Shown here one piece after another: positions 12,064-22,842 of a DNA stretch of 64,000 nt. This DNA comes from Wolfiporia cocos (Eukaryota; Basidiomycota; Agaricomycetes; Polyporales; Phaeolaceae), in contig JACCLO010000010.1 of NCBI GenBank assembly GCA_029448655.1, positions 2,232,001 to 2,296,000 on the forward strand, given 5' to 3'. Under the pieces are notes generated by a model. The model saw only the letters and a list, made by a program, of their open reading frames with translations, had not been told where the DNA came from and ran no database searches. Position 1 is the first letter of the stretch. Each line of letters opens with the position of its first letter. The translations under genes were made by a program, and so were the position numbers.

Positions 12064-13503
12064 CTACGCCGGGCTACCTCGTCTCTGCTGCTTGGTTGGT
12101 CTCCGTTGAGGAGAGGGCCGCTGGGGCGATGCGGATGCTATACGAAACATCACAGATCGCTCTACTTGCGATATCAGCGTTACTTTACCTGTGCGCTTTA
12201 AACCCCCTTTCTCTACTGTGACAATGTCAACCATATCTGTCATGAACAATTCTCAATTGATGATTGTCTCCGTCCATCCCTGGGTATTATGACGTTCGGA
12301 TTGTACATTTAATCAGCAATATTTAGAATGCAGCGCAGCAAATATAAAATGCAGCGCTGCAATACAAAAATTCGGCGCAGCAATATTGTATGCTGTACAG
12401 CAATATATTTTAGCAGCGCAGCAATATAATACGCTGGGTAGTGATAACAGAAACGCTACGCAGCAATATAAGGATGCAGCAATGGGCTTATCGCAGCTAT
12501 AGATATGAGTCGGAGATTGTATCTACGTTAGGTTCGACGGTCAGAGTTCAACTGGACTGCATTGATTACACTACAGCATAATCTCCAAGTACCAGTACTC
12601 CCCATTCGATAGCTAGTCCTGCTCCCACGGATTTTTTTCCCACTCGCATCAAGTCATTAGAAAAGAATGGGGGCACCTTCTCTTGCTTTGACTATGAACC
12701 GGCACAATTGCCGATGCGAGACGGTCCCGCCACCGGTAGGTGATGTGAGCTCGCGTGGCAAGAGCTGTGCGGAATGGAGGAGCAGAGGAGTAAGCTACTG
12801 AAAGAAGAGGTTATAATCGAGGCGACAGTTGTACAAGTTTGCAAAAATATGTTGTAGTGCTACGGTGCTATCCCAATGCTAAACCCCGACCTACGCCTCT
12901 TGAAAGGGATTGCAAGTCCGTCCTATTGCTATTGTTGCGATAGCCTATGGCTGAATATTGCTGCACAACATTTCTTATATTGCTGCGCTGCTATAATATA
13001 TTGCTGTACAGCGTACAATATTGCTGCGCCGAATTTTTGTATTGCAGCGCTGCATTCTAAATATTGCTGGTTAAATGTACAATCCGAACGTCATAGGGTA
13101 TTGCCTCACCTGCATCATCTACTATGATTAATTGTTCCTTGAAATCTTGGACGAATCGTTGTGATATAATACTCGGGGATCTTGTTTTATTGTTTACTAT
13201 TGGTTTGTCATCGGTCATCATGGCCTCATCTATTGGATCCTGTCCCTCTTTCACCTCGGCCATCTCGGAAATGAATGCTCCATCCACGGTAATGTTGCAT
13301 CGGTACTTTGGATCCAGCTTGTATATGTTCCACTGATCGCGTGAGCAGGTAACGGGCTCGCTGAGGCACATGCGATTAATTACATTGTGCAAACCACTAT
13401 ACAGTGGCATGCGTACCCGCAGATATACACAGTTCTCGGCCACCTCGATGGTTCCTCGCTCTCGATGCCAGGACCCAATGTCGCGCCGGGGACCTCGCGG
13501 CAC
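12064..13503 (-). pseudogene. Transposon-disrupted copy of duplicated hypothetical gene (unit 1)
   Basis: Counterpart of the gene at 23684-24504. The main exon (13503 to about 13105) is open and aligns with unit 2 with many amino-acid changes and one in-frame 5-codon length difference. The predicted intron contains the 807-bp element at 12289-13095. The last exon reads TVEKGGLKRTGKVTLI and is cut off by a stop created at the edge of the 716-bp element, removing about 50 C-terminal residues including the basic tail. Called a pseudogene because of this truncation; splicing of the enlarged intron is unknown. Confidence 0.5.
12289..13095. mobile_element. Non-autonomous DNA transposon with AGCAATAT-rich inverted repeats
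   Basis: An 807-bp insertion flanked by GGGTATT (12282-12288 and 13096-13102); unit 2 shows the empty site at about 24081-24088. Perfect termini ATGACGTTCGGATTG and its complement continue into imperfect inverted repeats of about 150 bp. The arms are packed with the short motif GCAGCAATAT (complement ATATTGCTGC) and GCAGCGCTGC palindromes, typical of subterminal transposase-binding arrays. No transposase frame is present. It sits inside the predicted intron of the unit-1 hypothetical gene. Confidence 0.85.
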
Positions 13504-13676
13504 AGCGTCTGCTCTTGACCAATCGTCTCGATTACAAAGACGCGCGACTGCTCGAGGGCCTTGGGCGGGAGGGGCGCCACCAGGCTTTCGGATGCGGTGG
13601 AGGGATGTTGGTATGCGAAGGACAGCGTCGATCCACGCCCGCCAAGCAGCCGATCACGCTGCGACGGATCCGGCAA
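13380..13676 (-). other. Alternative open frame upstream of and overlapping the duplicated hypothetical gene (unit 1)
   Basis: A frame beginning near 13676 (copy 24749-24381 in unit 2) reads plausible protein, including LLGGRGSTLSFAYQHP and EALEQSRVFVIETIGQ, but in a different phase from the downstream exon. It may be the true 5' exon joined by an intron or frame break I could not resolve. Both copies conserve it. Confidence 0.3.
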
Positions 13677-14026
13677 TGCACGGTATCTGGCTCAACTGCT
13701 CTGAGGCTTGGGCAGGTGCGCGTGGCATTAGCATTCAGGTGCGTTATGGGGAGGACAAGTTCAAGGGCCGACTTGCGCTCGCTCTTTGTGGCTTCTCAGA
13801 AGCTCTCGGTTAGATAGCGTCGCAATCTGGCCATCTCCACGGGGTACATCGTTCTCACGGCGCATCGAAGGCGATTTAAGAAGATCCTTCCGAACTTGCC
13901 AGAACAGGCAACACAGAGTCTGATGTAAATTAGTTGCCATGAGGCAAAGATGCTTGACGGAAGACACGAGGGCTTTGTATGATCTTCTGTGGATCCTCGT
14001 CACGAACCATTCCCCTCGCACCATGT

Positions 14027-14089
14027 GTGAATGTTGTGTCAGATGATGTGAATGTTGTGTCAGATGATGTGAATGTTGTGTCAGATGAG
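14027..14089. repeat. Three tandem copies of a 21-bp unit
   Basis: The unit GTGAATGTTGTGTCAGATGA plus one base occurs three times head to tail. The equivalent place in unit 2 (about 25065) has only one diverged copy, so the expansion is specific to unit 1. Confidence 0.8.
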
Positions 14090-14991
14090 TACTTGCAGCC
14101 TTAGTGAGCCCGTGAATCAGATGTACATACTGCGATAGCTGCGCCGCCAGCTGGGTCAGGATAGATTTACAATCAGATTCTATGCAGAATTACCGCATCT
14201 GCATCACCGTGATATCTACACGTCGGCTGGCATCATGCCGTCTGATTATTAGCGTTGAGAAGTAACATCATACCATTGTGAATCATTGTGGATCCCAAAT
14301 AGATAAATTTCAACCCGAAAGACAAAGGCCACCAGTAAAAGCGTGTGATCCAGTGCAGAAATTCGAGTTCACTACACACCACAATCACAATCATTGCAAC
14401 TGACACTGGCACGGCTACGGAGCACACGTTTTGCACGTTGCGGATACCTCAGCTGGACTCATGTCCATCGACGGGCGCCTGATGTAGCGATGGTCACTAG
14501 TCGCGGTAGATGATAGATCTATCCCGACCTTACCGTATGAAGCCTGCACGCTTTAGCCTCACAGTATCTTCGTCACTTCTATGACACTTCTCGTTACTTC
14601 CTTTCATTTTACGCACGCATCAGCGAAGTTGCCCGGAGCTAAGATCTTGTAGCCTTCTTTGTCATACACCCATCTCACTCGCTTGATCGGCGATGTACAG
14701 TACGGGTTCGAATGCGATATCTGCTCAGCGCGATCTACCGAGCTTTCGAGCTGTATTACTAGCTTTACATACATGACTGCGGCCACAAGCTGCAGAGTCG
14801 GTTCGCTGGCTGTAGTCTACAGGTCGGCCGACACAGCAACCTGGGATGCGTGGTACCCCGATTCTCGGTCTGCAACGAGGATAGTACTTAGTGCTGAATT
14901 TAAGACACTTATGTCCTACTGAGAGGTGGCCGATGACGATGTATGGGTTACAGTAGCCTTGCCTAGTTGTCTTTGCTCGGTTGAGCTATTG

Positions 14992-15945
14992 TAGTGTTGC
15001 CGAAGTTCAGTTCGGTTCAGGTTCAGGGGGGTCTAGGGCTGAACCTAGAACCGAACCAACTGCAGGGAGCCTGAACCTGAACCTGGACCTGGACTGAACC
15101 TGCTGAACCGGTTCATCAGGTTCGGTTCATGGTTCGAACTAGGTTCGAACCGCTAGGTTACTTGCTTTTATAGAGTGCAAAAAATAATAATTTGGACACC
15201 AACTTTGTGTACCTTTCTATGTATACCAATTGTCTACCTCATTCCCGGCACTATTAACCCACTAAAGTAACCACACCTCAAGTTCTGCAGTGCCTCCATT
15301 TGGTGTCTATTGGGCTGCTGCATTCCAATGTGGCTCTTAGTCTTGATTAGAGTGGTAAACATAACTTTTTGATGCATAACAATCACCCAAGGCAGCCAAT
15401 TTGAGCAGTTCAGTAATCAGAGTTCATGAGTGTGAGTTAGCCTGAGGCAAAGCTCAATAACAAAACATTCTTAGACAACTCTGTATATAACCTAGGATCA
15501 TGGATATGAAGTGAAATATTATCTTCTACATTTCTTACTTCATCTGACAGCAACAAATGCAGCCCAATGCCACAGAAAGCATGGTAATCCCAACATGGGG
15601 TTGAGCCCTTGCCATATTGGGAGACTACAGGATATGAGTGTTGATGCTTGCTATGGTGAAGCCAGCTGTACATAACTTACTGCAACAACACTATAGCAAA
15701 GATGGCAAGAACATAATCATAATATATGCTTATCCACCAGTGACTACACATAATATGTTAATGCTAAGTGGTTCAAGGTTCAGTCCAGTTCGAACCTGGT
15801 TCAAGGGTACCCATGGCCCCCCTGAACCAAGAACCGAACCTTGATGTCCTACCCTGAACCGGACCTGGACTGAACCTGAACCTAGGTTCGGTTCAGGCGG
15901 TTCAGGTTCTGAACCTTGGTTCTGAACTGAACTTCGGCAACACTA
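14992..15945. mobile_element. hAT-type non-autonomous element with GGTTCA subterminal repeats
   Basis: A 954-bp insertion bounded by the exact 8-bp duplication AGCTATTG (14984-14991 and 15946-15953). The empty version of the site, with the same flanking sequence, is at about 26170 in unit 2. Terminal inverted repeats begin TAGTGTTGCCGAAGTTCAG. Both ends carry dense clusters of GGTTCA/TGAACC in both orientations. The interior has only a short minus-strand frame without a recognised domain, so it should depend on a transposase elsewhere. The 8-bp target duplication and subterminal repeats fit the hAT superfamily. Confidence 0.85.
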
Positions 15946-16017
15946 AGCTATTGGCGCCTGTTGGTTACTGGCGCAGGCTTCTTGACGTGTTCGTACTTGT
16001 TACTAGGGCACAAATTG

Positions 16018-16597
16018 TTAAGGTGGAATCAAAATAAATGAAAGGCGACGATTACAATGAGCCCGTATGGCCTGAATATGTTGGTAAGTCCCATGGCCTC
16101 GGGTCTGTCGCCCCAGGTCTACGGTTGAGCGTACAAACACGAGGTAACAGATAGATGAGATTCTCACTAAAATATCTAATCCGTGGTCCGTACGGGCCCG
16201 CTTGCGTCGTGACTTAGCTTCGGGTATGTCTTCAGGAGCAATGGAAGCTGCCCACAGCGCAATACTCGTCAACTATGATCCAGCTACAGTGTCATTCCGC
16301 ACATACCGGCACGTTTCTGCCTTGGTGATATTCCCACATATTCATCCACCATTTCCATGTCAGACCCACCTTCAAAGTCGACTTCCATTTCGCTTTCTGG
16401 GAGTTCGACCCCCTCTTCGTCGATATCCATTGGGTCATCGAATTGTTGGGTAGTGTCAGTGTTTGAAGGCTCAGCGTATAGTATAACGTTGATAAACATA
16501 ACCACACGTCCCCATAGCTCGATCTGAAACATGAAAGAGGACATGTTGGGCGGAATGGCCTGTAGGTGCTGAGAGAGTGCGCAGGAGTTTCCCTCAT
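16018..16597 (-). pseudogene. Decayed copy A of the acidic 'DPMDID' hypothetical gene
   Basis: Aligns with the copies at 18758-19386 and 26240-26846. Exon 1 retains the acidic core (FDDPMDIDEE, EMEVDFEGGSDMEMVDEY) and the conserved GTATGT donor; exon 2 retains the basic RRKRAR patch. In the third exon the CTAAG acceptor is changed and a 4-nt deletion shifts the frame relative to copy C, so the C-terminus is not conserved. Probably non-functional, though a shortened product is possible. Confidence 0.45.
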
Positions 16598-18757
16598 GAA
16601 TGCGGCTACTCAGAATCTGAGATCAATGGCTTTGCTTCTCTGATGTGGCAGCGGAAGATTGCGGTGAGAATTCATCTCTCGGTACGCGGGCCAACAGGAT
16701 TTTGTACCCCTGTTCTTTTCATCCTCCCATAACGCGCCGTGACTGTATGGGATTGAACTGAGCGAAAAAATCTTATCTCGGGTCATAAGCACTACTTGTT
16801 CATCGACCCATTATCTTCCGTGGCACGCAGCAGCTCGCAAGTAGCTGAACCCGACTAGCATGGGCGCCTGCCACAACACCGGAGAAATTAGTACTATCTC
16901 CGTGTTCCCAACAGTCATCCATGAGTTGATGCAGGTGATATTAGATAATACAGCAGTTGAGGGGGCAACCCATGGGCTTACATGAAAGCCGTATAATTGT
17001 GACGGCGTTTATTTTCTCTCCTCCATATGGCTTATTTTGCGGTGATCGCTATGAATGTCATCAAAGAAGACTGGTTCACAGTGTGATTCAGAGGCTTCCC
17101 CGAGATCTTCTCTATCTGCCCTGCTAGGGCGCGTTGCCCCATGCTACTTCTGCATCTCACCCTTAACAACGCTATTGATAGCGCTGTCGCTGAGAAGTCG
17201 CGGCGAACGTAGTGGAGGTGTATTTGACCTTCTCAGCAGACCCAGATCTACTTGGCTGGAGCAAAGAGACTGTCCTGCGCAGAGGATAGTGCGGAAAGTT
17301 CTGGAACATGGTTTCCCCACCCAGGCGTAACGTATTCGCACCCTACCGCGAATAACAGGCAGGGTGCGGACACCTCCCGCTTTGGTAGATGAGAACTGAT
17401 CCCACAGAAGTCGTCGTCTGCAGAAAATGGATATGATCTGAATTTATCAGAGTATCTGAGAAGCGGCGACAACACTCATCAGCAACGTGTCCGTAGAAGA
17501 TCGGCGGAAGACAAAAGTGGTACTTCTCCTATGGCTTGGAACGTGTCGGGTGCAAAACATAGACCAGCCCTCTGAGATGCCATCTCCGCCGCGGCCACCG
17601 ACACGCACCTCTGTCTATCAACACATATCAGACTAGCGTGGGACCCTACACATATTCCTTATTGAACTACGCTGTCGGAGTCGGAGAATCTTTTCTGATG
17701 ATGATGGCCTATGCACCCTCGAGACATTCTTCTGGGCCTCTGTTCAAGCAGTATGTGGAGCCGTCGTTATCTAAATGCGGCGCGATCTGGTGGTTGTGAC
17801 ACTTCTTTCGGGTGTGTGTCGTTTCGTCCGATGTGAAATCGATAATGGCGAGTAATATAGCCATATCGGTTCCTCTCTTGTAAGACGGTTGAAAATGGAC
17901 TCAACACATCATTTGACTCATATACATCGCTTTCGTATTCAATGGACATCAGCCAAGGTCAAGACAACTTGGGCTTCCCACTCACTTTTATCGGCGGACG
18001 GCACGGCAAGCTTCAGAGAATCGGAACAATCTGTCAACGAACACGACTTCAAGGCAATCCGTACAAATTCGGCTGTTAAGCAGAGTCGACTGCAACGCCA
18101 GGCATATTTCACACGGATTAGGATTGAGGGGAATGTCGCGTCAGTCACGTGACTACGTTTGGGTAGCTCTATCCCTGCCTCACCGTATGAAGCCTATACG
18201 CTCTAGTCTCGCACTTCTATAACATTTCTTGTTGCTTCCTTTCGTTTTACGCAAGCATTAGTTGCACTGAGCTAAGATCTTGTAATCTTCATTGAGGACT
18301 TTCCGATTAAGCTGTCCTGGCTGTGCCGCTACCTGCAACATGCGTAGTGGAGAATCCAAGGAGTGTAGCAAATTTGTTTGCGTTGCTTACCCGCGTTGTC
18401 ATCTCTACGCTCAGCGCAATCTTTCTAGCTTCCCGGCCGCATTACTAGCTTTATTTGACGCCATATACGACGACGACATTGGCGCAACCACAAGCTGCAA
18501 AGGTGGTTCGCTGACTGTTGTCTACAGATCGGCCGATACAGAAACCTGAGATGCGTGGTACACTAATTTCCAGTCTGAAGCGATAATGGCACCTAGTGTT
18601 GTATCTGAGATGTCTGTGTCCTACGAAGAAGAGGCCGGTAATAAAATGCGGATTACAGCAGCTTTGTCTACTTTTCTTTGCTCGCTTGAGCTCTGAGTGC
18701 TTTTTGGTTACTGACGCAGGCTTGACGCATTCGTGCTTGTTACTAGGACACAAAGTG

Positions 18758-19386
18758 TCAAAGTAGAAACGAAATGTATGAAAAATGACAATTACTATGG
18801 GCTTGTATAGCTTGAACGTGTTGTACTGGGAGCTCCCATAATCTCGGGTGTGTTGTCTTAGGTTTACGGTTGAGCATACAAACTCGAGGCAGCGGATGCA
18901 TATAGTTTCTCACTGAGAAATCCAGCCCGTGCTCCATACGGGGCCGCTTGCGTCGTTCTCTAGCCTCGGGGATATCCTCCGCAGCAACAGAAGCTGTCCG
19001 CAATGCAATACTCGTCAATTATGATCCAGCTACAAAATCGTTTGGTGCATACCTATGCGCTTCAGACCTGATGGTATTGCCATATGTTCATCAATCATTT
19101 CTATGTCATGCCCATCTTCAGAGTCGATTTCCATTTTGCAATCCGGGAGCTCGACAGTCTCTTGATCGATGTCCATGGGATCATCGGGATATTGGGCAGT
19201 GTCAGTGTTGAAATGCTCAGCGTCACATAGAATAATGATGACCGTGATTGTGCGGCCCCGGAGCACGAAGGTGGACATGTTGGGTAGATTGGTCTGGAGG
19301 TACTGAGAGAGTGCGCAGAGATACCCCTCATAAGTGTGGCTATTTAAGAAAATTTTGACATCAATAGCTCTGCTTCTTGATGCCAC
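18758..19386 (-). CDS. Hypothetical acidic protein, copy B of a three-member local family
   Basis: Unrecognised family. Predicted exons are about 19386-19053, 18993-18914 and 18856-18758, with introns of 59 and 57 nt whose splice sites hold phase and are conserved in copy C. Exon 1 encodes a hydrophobic segment then an acidic patch (DDPMDIDQETVELPD and a second Asp/Glu run). Exon 2 encodes a basic patch, RRKRPRMEH, that could act as a nuclear localisation signal. The frame at 19386 opens with GTG, so the true start is unresolved and may lie at an internal ATG or an upstream exon. No domain match is apparent. Confidence 0.45.
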
Positions 19387-20044
19387 AGCTGCAGACAGAT
19401 GCGAGAAAGCATCTCCATCTCCAAGCTCACGAGCTAATATGAATTTATACGTACAAGTTTGTACCCCTTTATTAACGTCACCTCAGAAAATTCTGCCTAT
19501 GGTGAGAAGGCAGGTGAGCCTCAACTCCGTCTCGAGTCACATGCACTACATTTTCGTCTCTGTCCCGGAAGAAGCGTCGCAGGTACCTGAACCTAACCAG
19601 AATTAACACGTCTCACAATACCAAGAAGTTCGTACCGTAGTTCCTAAAGTTGTCCAAACGTTTTAGTTGACGCAGCGCTCAGTAGAACCAGGATTCGAAG
19701 GGTTGGCCCAGGAAGTCACGATGAAGCCCTGTAGGTGTAACAGCGGTTGTTTTGCGTACCCCATAGAGTTTATTTCGCGGTGATTTCCGTAGAAAAGGAT
19801 ATTGGGTGTGACTGGGAGGCTCCCCAAGGCATCTGCCTCATAGAGCACGTTGCTATTCTGCGCTTCCGTTTATGGGGCGCTTAACAACGCTATTGACAGA
19901 TGTGTTCGCGGTAGAAGCGGAGTGAGATTGAATCATCTCAGCGGACCTCAAAGTATTCGCACCCAACCACAGTGGGGAGCGAATACTTCACACTCCGGTA
20001 GGGGAGCACCAAAGCCCAAGAGGTAATTATCCGCAGAAAATGGA

Positions 20045-20895
20045 CATGCGGCTTTTTCATGGTACTGGGGAGGGACAATCCTATGCCAACGGCATCTTCT
20101 GTCTGAGCGAGTTAGCGCGCGCTACTTGCACGCTAATACTCTTTCGCTCGACAGCGTTTTATGTTAGGGCCTGTACGAGAACGCAACCTGATATTGCTGT
20201 CGACCAATTTCCCTGTCAATAAATAGACGCTCGATAACGCTGGCCAGCGATGTCGATATCGCAATCCCAGACCGTTCGGAAATGCCGCTACTGAGTGCGG
20301 TCAGTGACCGCCGTGTGACCCATTCAGCGGCACGTCAGCGCCGTTCGGAGTCGATAATCGCTGAATTTGGTGGGTACGGGCGTCGAACTCAATCATTTTG
20401 TGGGAACCGAGCTTGCCCCTCAATGGCACAGGAGCAGCGGGGATAACAGATTTCGCAAAGTTGGAAGGCGCCCGCGGAACCAATCGGAACTCCGTTGGTC
20501 GCTGGAGAAGGCAGCTTCGGGGGCTTCCAGTGCTTGCGAAACACTAGAAGATGGGTCGAAGACAAGAGCACTGGTACTTTATCGCCATTTCGGGTGAATT
20601 TGACACTGCGTAGTTTCGGAGCTGCGTCACCGAAGAAGGGAATTCCCTAATCCGTGTGCAGGATCGCTGCGGGCCAAATTCGCTTCCCAAGGCTCCTGTT
20701 CCAGCGCTCAACGGAGCGTCCTGGTTGGTTCCAACGGGCGGTTTCCATGACTGCGACCTACTGACAGGCAGTGACAGCTGCCTGCCAGGCTGCATGACCC
20801 GCACCGCATTGACAGACATCGACCAAAACGGGAAGTTTGAACGTGGTCCAGGAAAACGCGTCATGTCAAATTCATCCGAAATGGGGGTAATCCAC
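20045..20895. other. Unidentified insertion specific to copy B
   Basis: Absent from the parallel positions in the other two copies (about 17430 and 27700). It has modest open frames on both strands but no recognised domain, and I found no terminal inverted repeats or clear target duplication. Boundaries are approximate. Confidence 0.4.
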
Positions 20896-21499
20896 GAGAC
20901 CATCACGTCTCACGTTCATCGATAGTCGGGTGCAAAACATAGCACAACCCTCTGAGAGTTGACCCAGCTGCACATCAGACTAGCGGGGTAACACATGATC
21001 TGATGATGCTAACCTGGGCACCCTCGAGACATTCTTCTGACTCTCTATCCAGGCAGTACACGGGGCCATCGATGTCTAGACGCGTCGCGACCTGGTCATT
21101 GTGACACTAGTCTTTCCGGGGGGGGGGGTGTCGTCGATGTGGAATTGGTAGTGGCGAGAAATACAGCTATATCGGTTCCTTTTCTAAAAGACGGTTAGAA
21201 ACAAGGGCTCGACGCATCATTTGACTCCTATATATCGCTTTGGTGTTCAGTGGAGGTCAAGCACGGTTAAGACAGGCTTCCTGCTCACTTTTTATCGGCG
21301 GCCGGCATGGCAAGCTTGAGAGAATTGGAACAATCTATCAACGGACACGACTTCAAGGCAGTCCGTGCAGAGTCGGCTATAAAGCGGAGCCAACTGAAAC
21401 GCCAGTCGTGTATTAGGGTTGAGGGGAATGTTGAGTTGAGATTCAAACCTAATTGATATGCGGCGCGGTCTACGCGTCAGTCATGTGATCGCGTTGGGG

Positions 21500-22660
21500 T
21501 GCGCGTGCGCTACTTCCTAGCGCTTGTCGTCTCCGACCAGTACTGTTCTCTTCAACGAATTTAGGAATCGCGGTGAATAACAAGCTCTGCATCAGTACCA
21601 ATCATTATGAGTATCGGTCATTTTTTCCTTTCCTACAGAAGATATGGGGCTGTTTTGCCATCGCGTAGAACTCACTAAGGTTGTCCTCCTTGCGTCAATG
21701 CCTCCAGACCGAATACTAGCCCTGCATTGCTCGATAATCTGGAGCTGGAAATAATTGATGTACTGCTATCTTTGGTGCTTGTCGCCGCCGTCGGGTATGG
21801 GTGCCAACATCTCTACCATGCATACATGCTTACCTCAACGGAAAAATATGCAATTGCACACCTGTAGGAACGCTGATCCGTTGTTAGGGCCTTTCTACTT
21901 CGGTGTGCGCCCAAAGGCTTGCAACCGATGTCACGGCATCTCGCGCCAGTCTCGGTGACCCTGAGCTACGCTGAGACAATGCGATGAGACACCCTGTGCA
22001 GACAGCTTGAATGCCGGGTCAGGAAATCTCGAAACACGGCGAAACAGTTGCTTTCTGGCTGCGATCGGTACGGGCGGGTTGTCATGGGCTGCCTGACACT
22101 CATTGACTCACTCATATGATGACAAAGTTTCGCCGCACAGCAGCCCGGATTGACCATGATTATGAGCAATGCGTCTTCGACTATGTACGTGTTCTCGCCT
22201 CAGAACCTCGGATTGACTGCGGCGCATCCAGTCACCACGAACGCGTCACTGCCGCAGTCCGCAGGCAGCGAAGGGCGGTGCTCAACGCCCTGGCTACAGC
22301 GCGCCCCGCCACACCCACGTGACCTCCAGCGCGGTCTGGGATTGGTCATGGTCAGCTCGGCAAAGACCTCGCGCCTTTGCAGCCGCGTGAGGCCGCCCCA
22401 GTCAACTCCGGCTTGCAGAGGAGCGATCAAGGTTGGGTGACAGATCTGGACCAGCTCTCCAAATACCCGCGTCCAGGCCGAGACCTTGGTCAGCGGCCTG
22501 TAGGCTTGGGGCGTGCGGATGCCGTCACCGCTGCGTTCCCTTCTGACTCAACCAGCCGATTTCATTTGCACCCTTCGGGCTCCTATAAAGGTCCTGCGAG
22601 AGTATCTTTCGGCCGTCCGTCGAACTGGGCCTTCGAATCTGGATTGACGTCCAATCAGGT
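21500..22660. promoter_or_regulatory. Duplicated upstream region of the 209-residue gene (unit 1 copy)
   Basis: Strongly conserved with 28450-29650. Short open frames here are not maintained between copies (a one-base length difference near 22310 breaks one), so upstream regulatory sequence is more likely than a gene. A TATAAAG also occurs further up, near 22585. Confidence 0.4.
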
Positions 22661-22667
22661 ATAAATA
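22660..22667 (+). promoter_or_regulatory. TATA box of truncated gene copy
   Basis: TATAAATA preceded by CCAAT, 55 bp before the ATG of the truncated copy at 22722, identical to the promoter of the intact gene. Confidence 0.6.
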
Positions 22668-22721
22668 CGCCCCCTTCCCGCACATTTGGATCTCGCGCCC
22701 TCGAGTTGTTCTACGGCCGTC

Positions 22722-22786
22722 ATGTCTGCGTTCTCCCCACAGTACTCCCTTAGAAGCCTACCGACATCCTCATTTGCTCAACATGA
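22722..22786 (+). pseudogene. Truncated 5' fragment of the 209-residue gene
   Basis: The first 65 bp (about 21 codons, starting MSAFSPQYSL) match the intact gene at 29714 closely. Identity ends abruptly at 22786, where unit 2 begins. The upstream promoter is also duplicated, so this promoter now points into unit 2 sequence. Confidence 0.85.
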
Positions 22787-22842
22787 CAGCGCTCAGCCAT
22801 GACAATTGCCGATGCTAGAAAAAGCGTCTTGGCTGAGCGCTG
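22787..22842. repeat. Inverted repeat at the duplication junction
   Basis: CAGCGCTCAGCCA (22787-22799) is mirrored exactly by TGGCTGAGCGCTG (22830-22842), able to form a 13-bp stem with a 30-nt loop. It sits precisely where the truncated gene fragment meets unit 2. Confidence 0.8.

Larger units (their letters stand above)
11352..12067. mobile_element. Non-autonomous DNA transposon with about 200-bp inverted repeats carrying tRNA-like sequences
   Basis: Comparison with the empty site near 23870 in unit 2 delimits a 716-bp insertion flanked by the direct repeat GCCGGGC (11345-11351 and 12068-12074). The ends are inverted repeats about 200 bp long (11352-11565 against 11854-12067), nearly identical apart from the outermost bases; each contains the palindrome GCAGATTAATCTGC. 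The roughly 290-bp centre is AT-rich with no transposase. Target-site length of 7, or 8 with one mismatch, fits a hAT-like mover but the superfamily is not proven. Each arm contains a tRNA-like unit described separately. The insertion truncates the reading frame of the minus-strand hypothetical gene of unit 1. Confidence 0.85.
18175..21480. repeat. Internal sub-duplication within unit 1 (third copy of the 14.5-18.2 kb block)
   Basis: From the CCGTATGAAGCC motif near 18185 onward this stretch parallels 14520-18150 and 25525-28440, including a copy of the acidic hypothetical gene (18758-19386) and the GTCGGGTGCAAAACATAG anchor (about 20927, compare 17545 and 27745). About 850 bp, roughly 20045-20895, has no counterpart in the other two copies and I could not identify it. 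Confidence 0.75.
10288..22786. repeat. Tandem segmental duplication, unit 1
   Basis: This roughly 12.5-kb segment repeats, in the same order and orientation, the content of 22787-29783. Matching anchors include 10290-11350 with 22790-23875, 12075-12285 plus 13100-14230 with 23876-25270, 14500-14983 plus 15954-17060 with 25500-27230, 17545-18150 with 27740-28440, and 21500-22786 with 28450-29783. By eye the copies are similar but clearly diverged, with many substitutions and indels, so the event is not recent. Unit 1 is longer because it contains three transposon insertions and an internal second copy of the 14.5-18.2 kb block. It ends inside the coding start of a truncated gene copy. Confidence 0.85.

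Noticed and set aside
21118..21130. Run of about 11 G residues
   Set aside because: A simple homopolymer in diverged duplicated sequence; no evidence for a quadruplex, which needs several G tracts.
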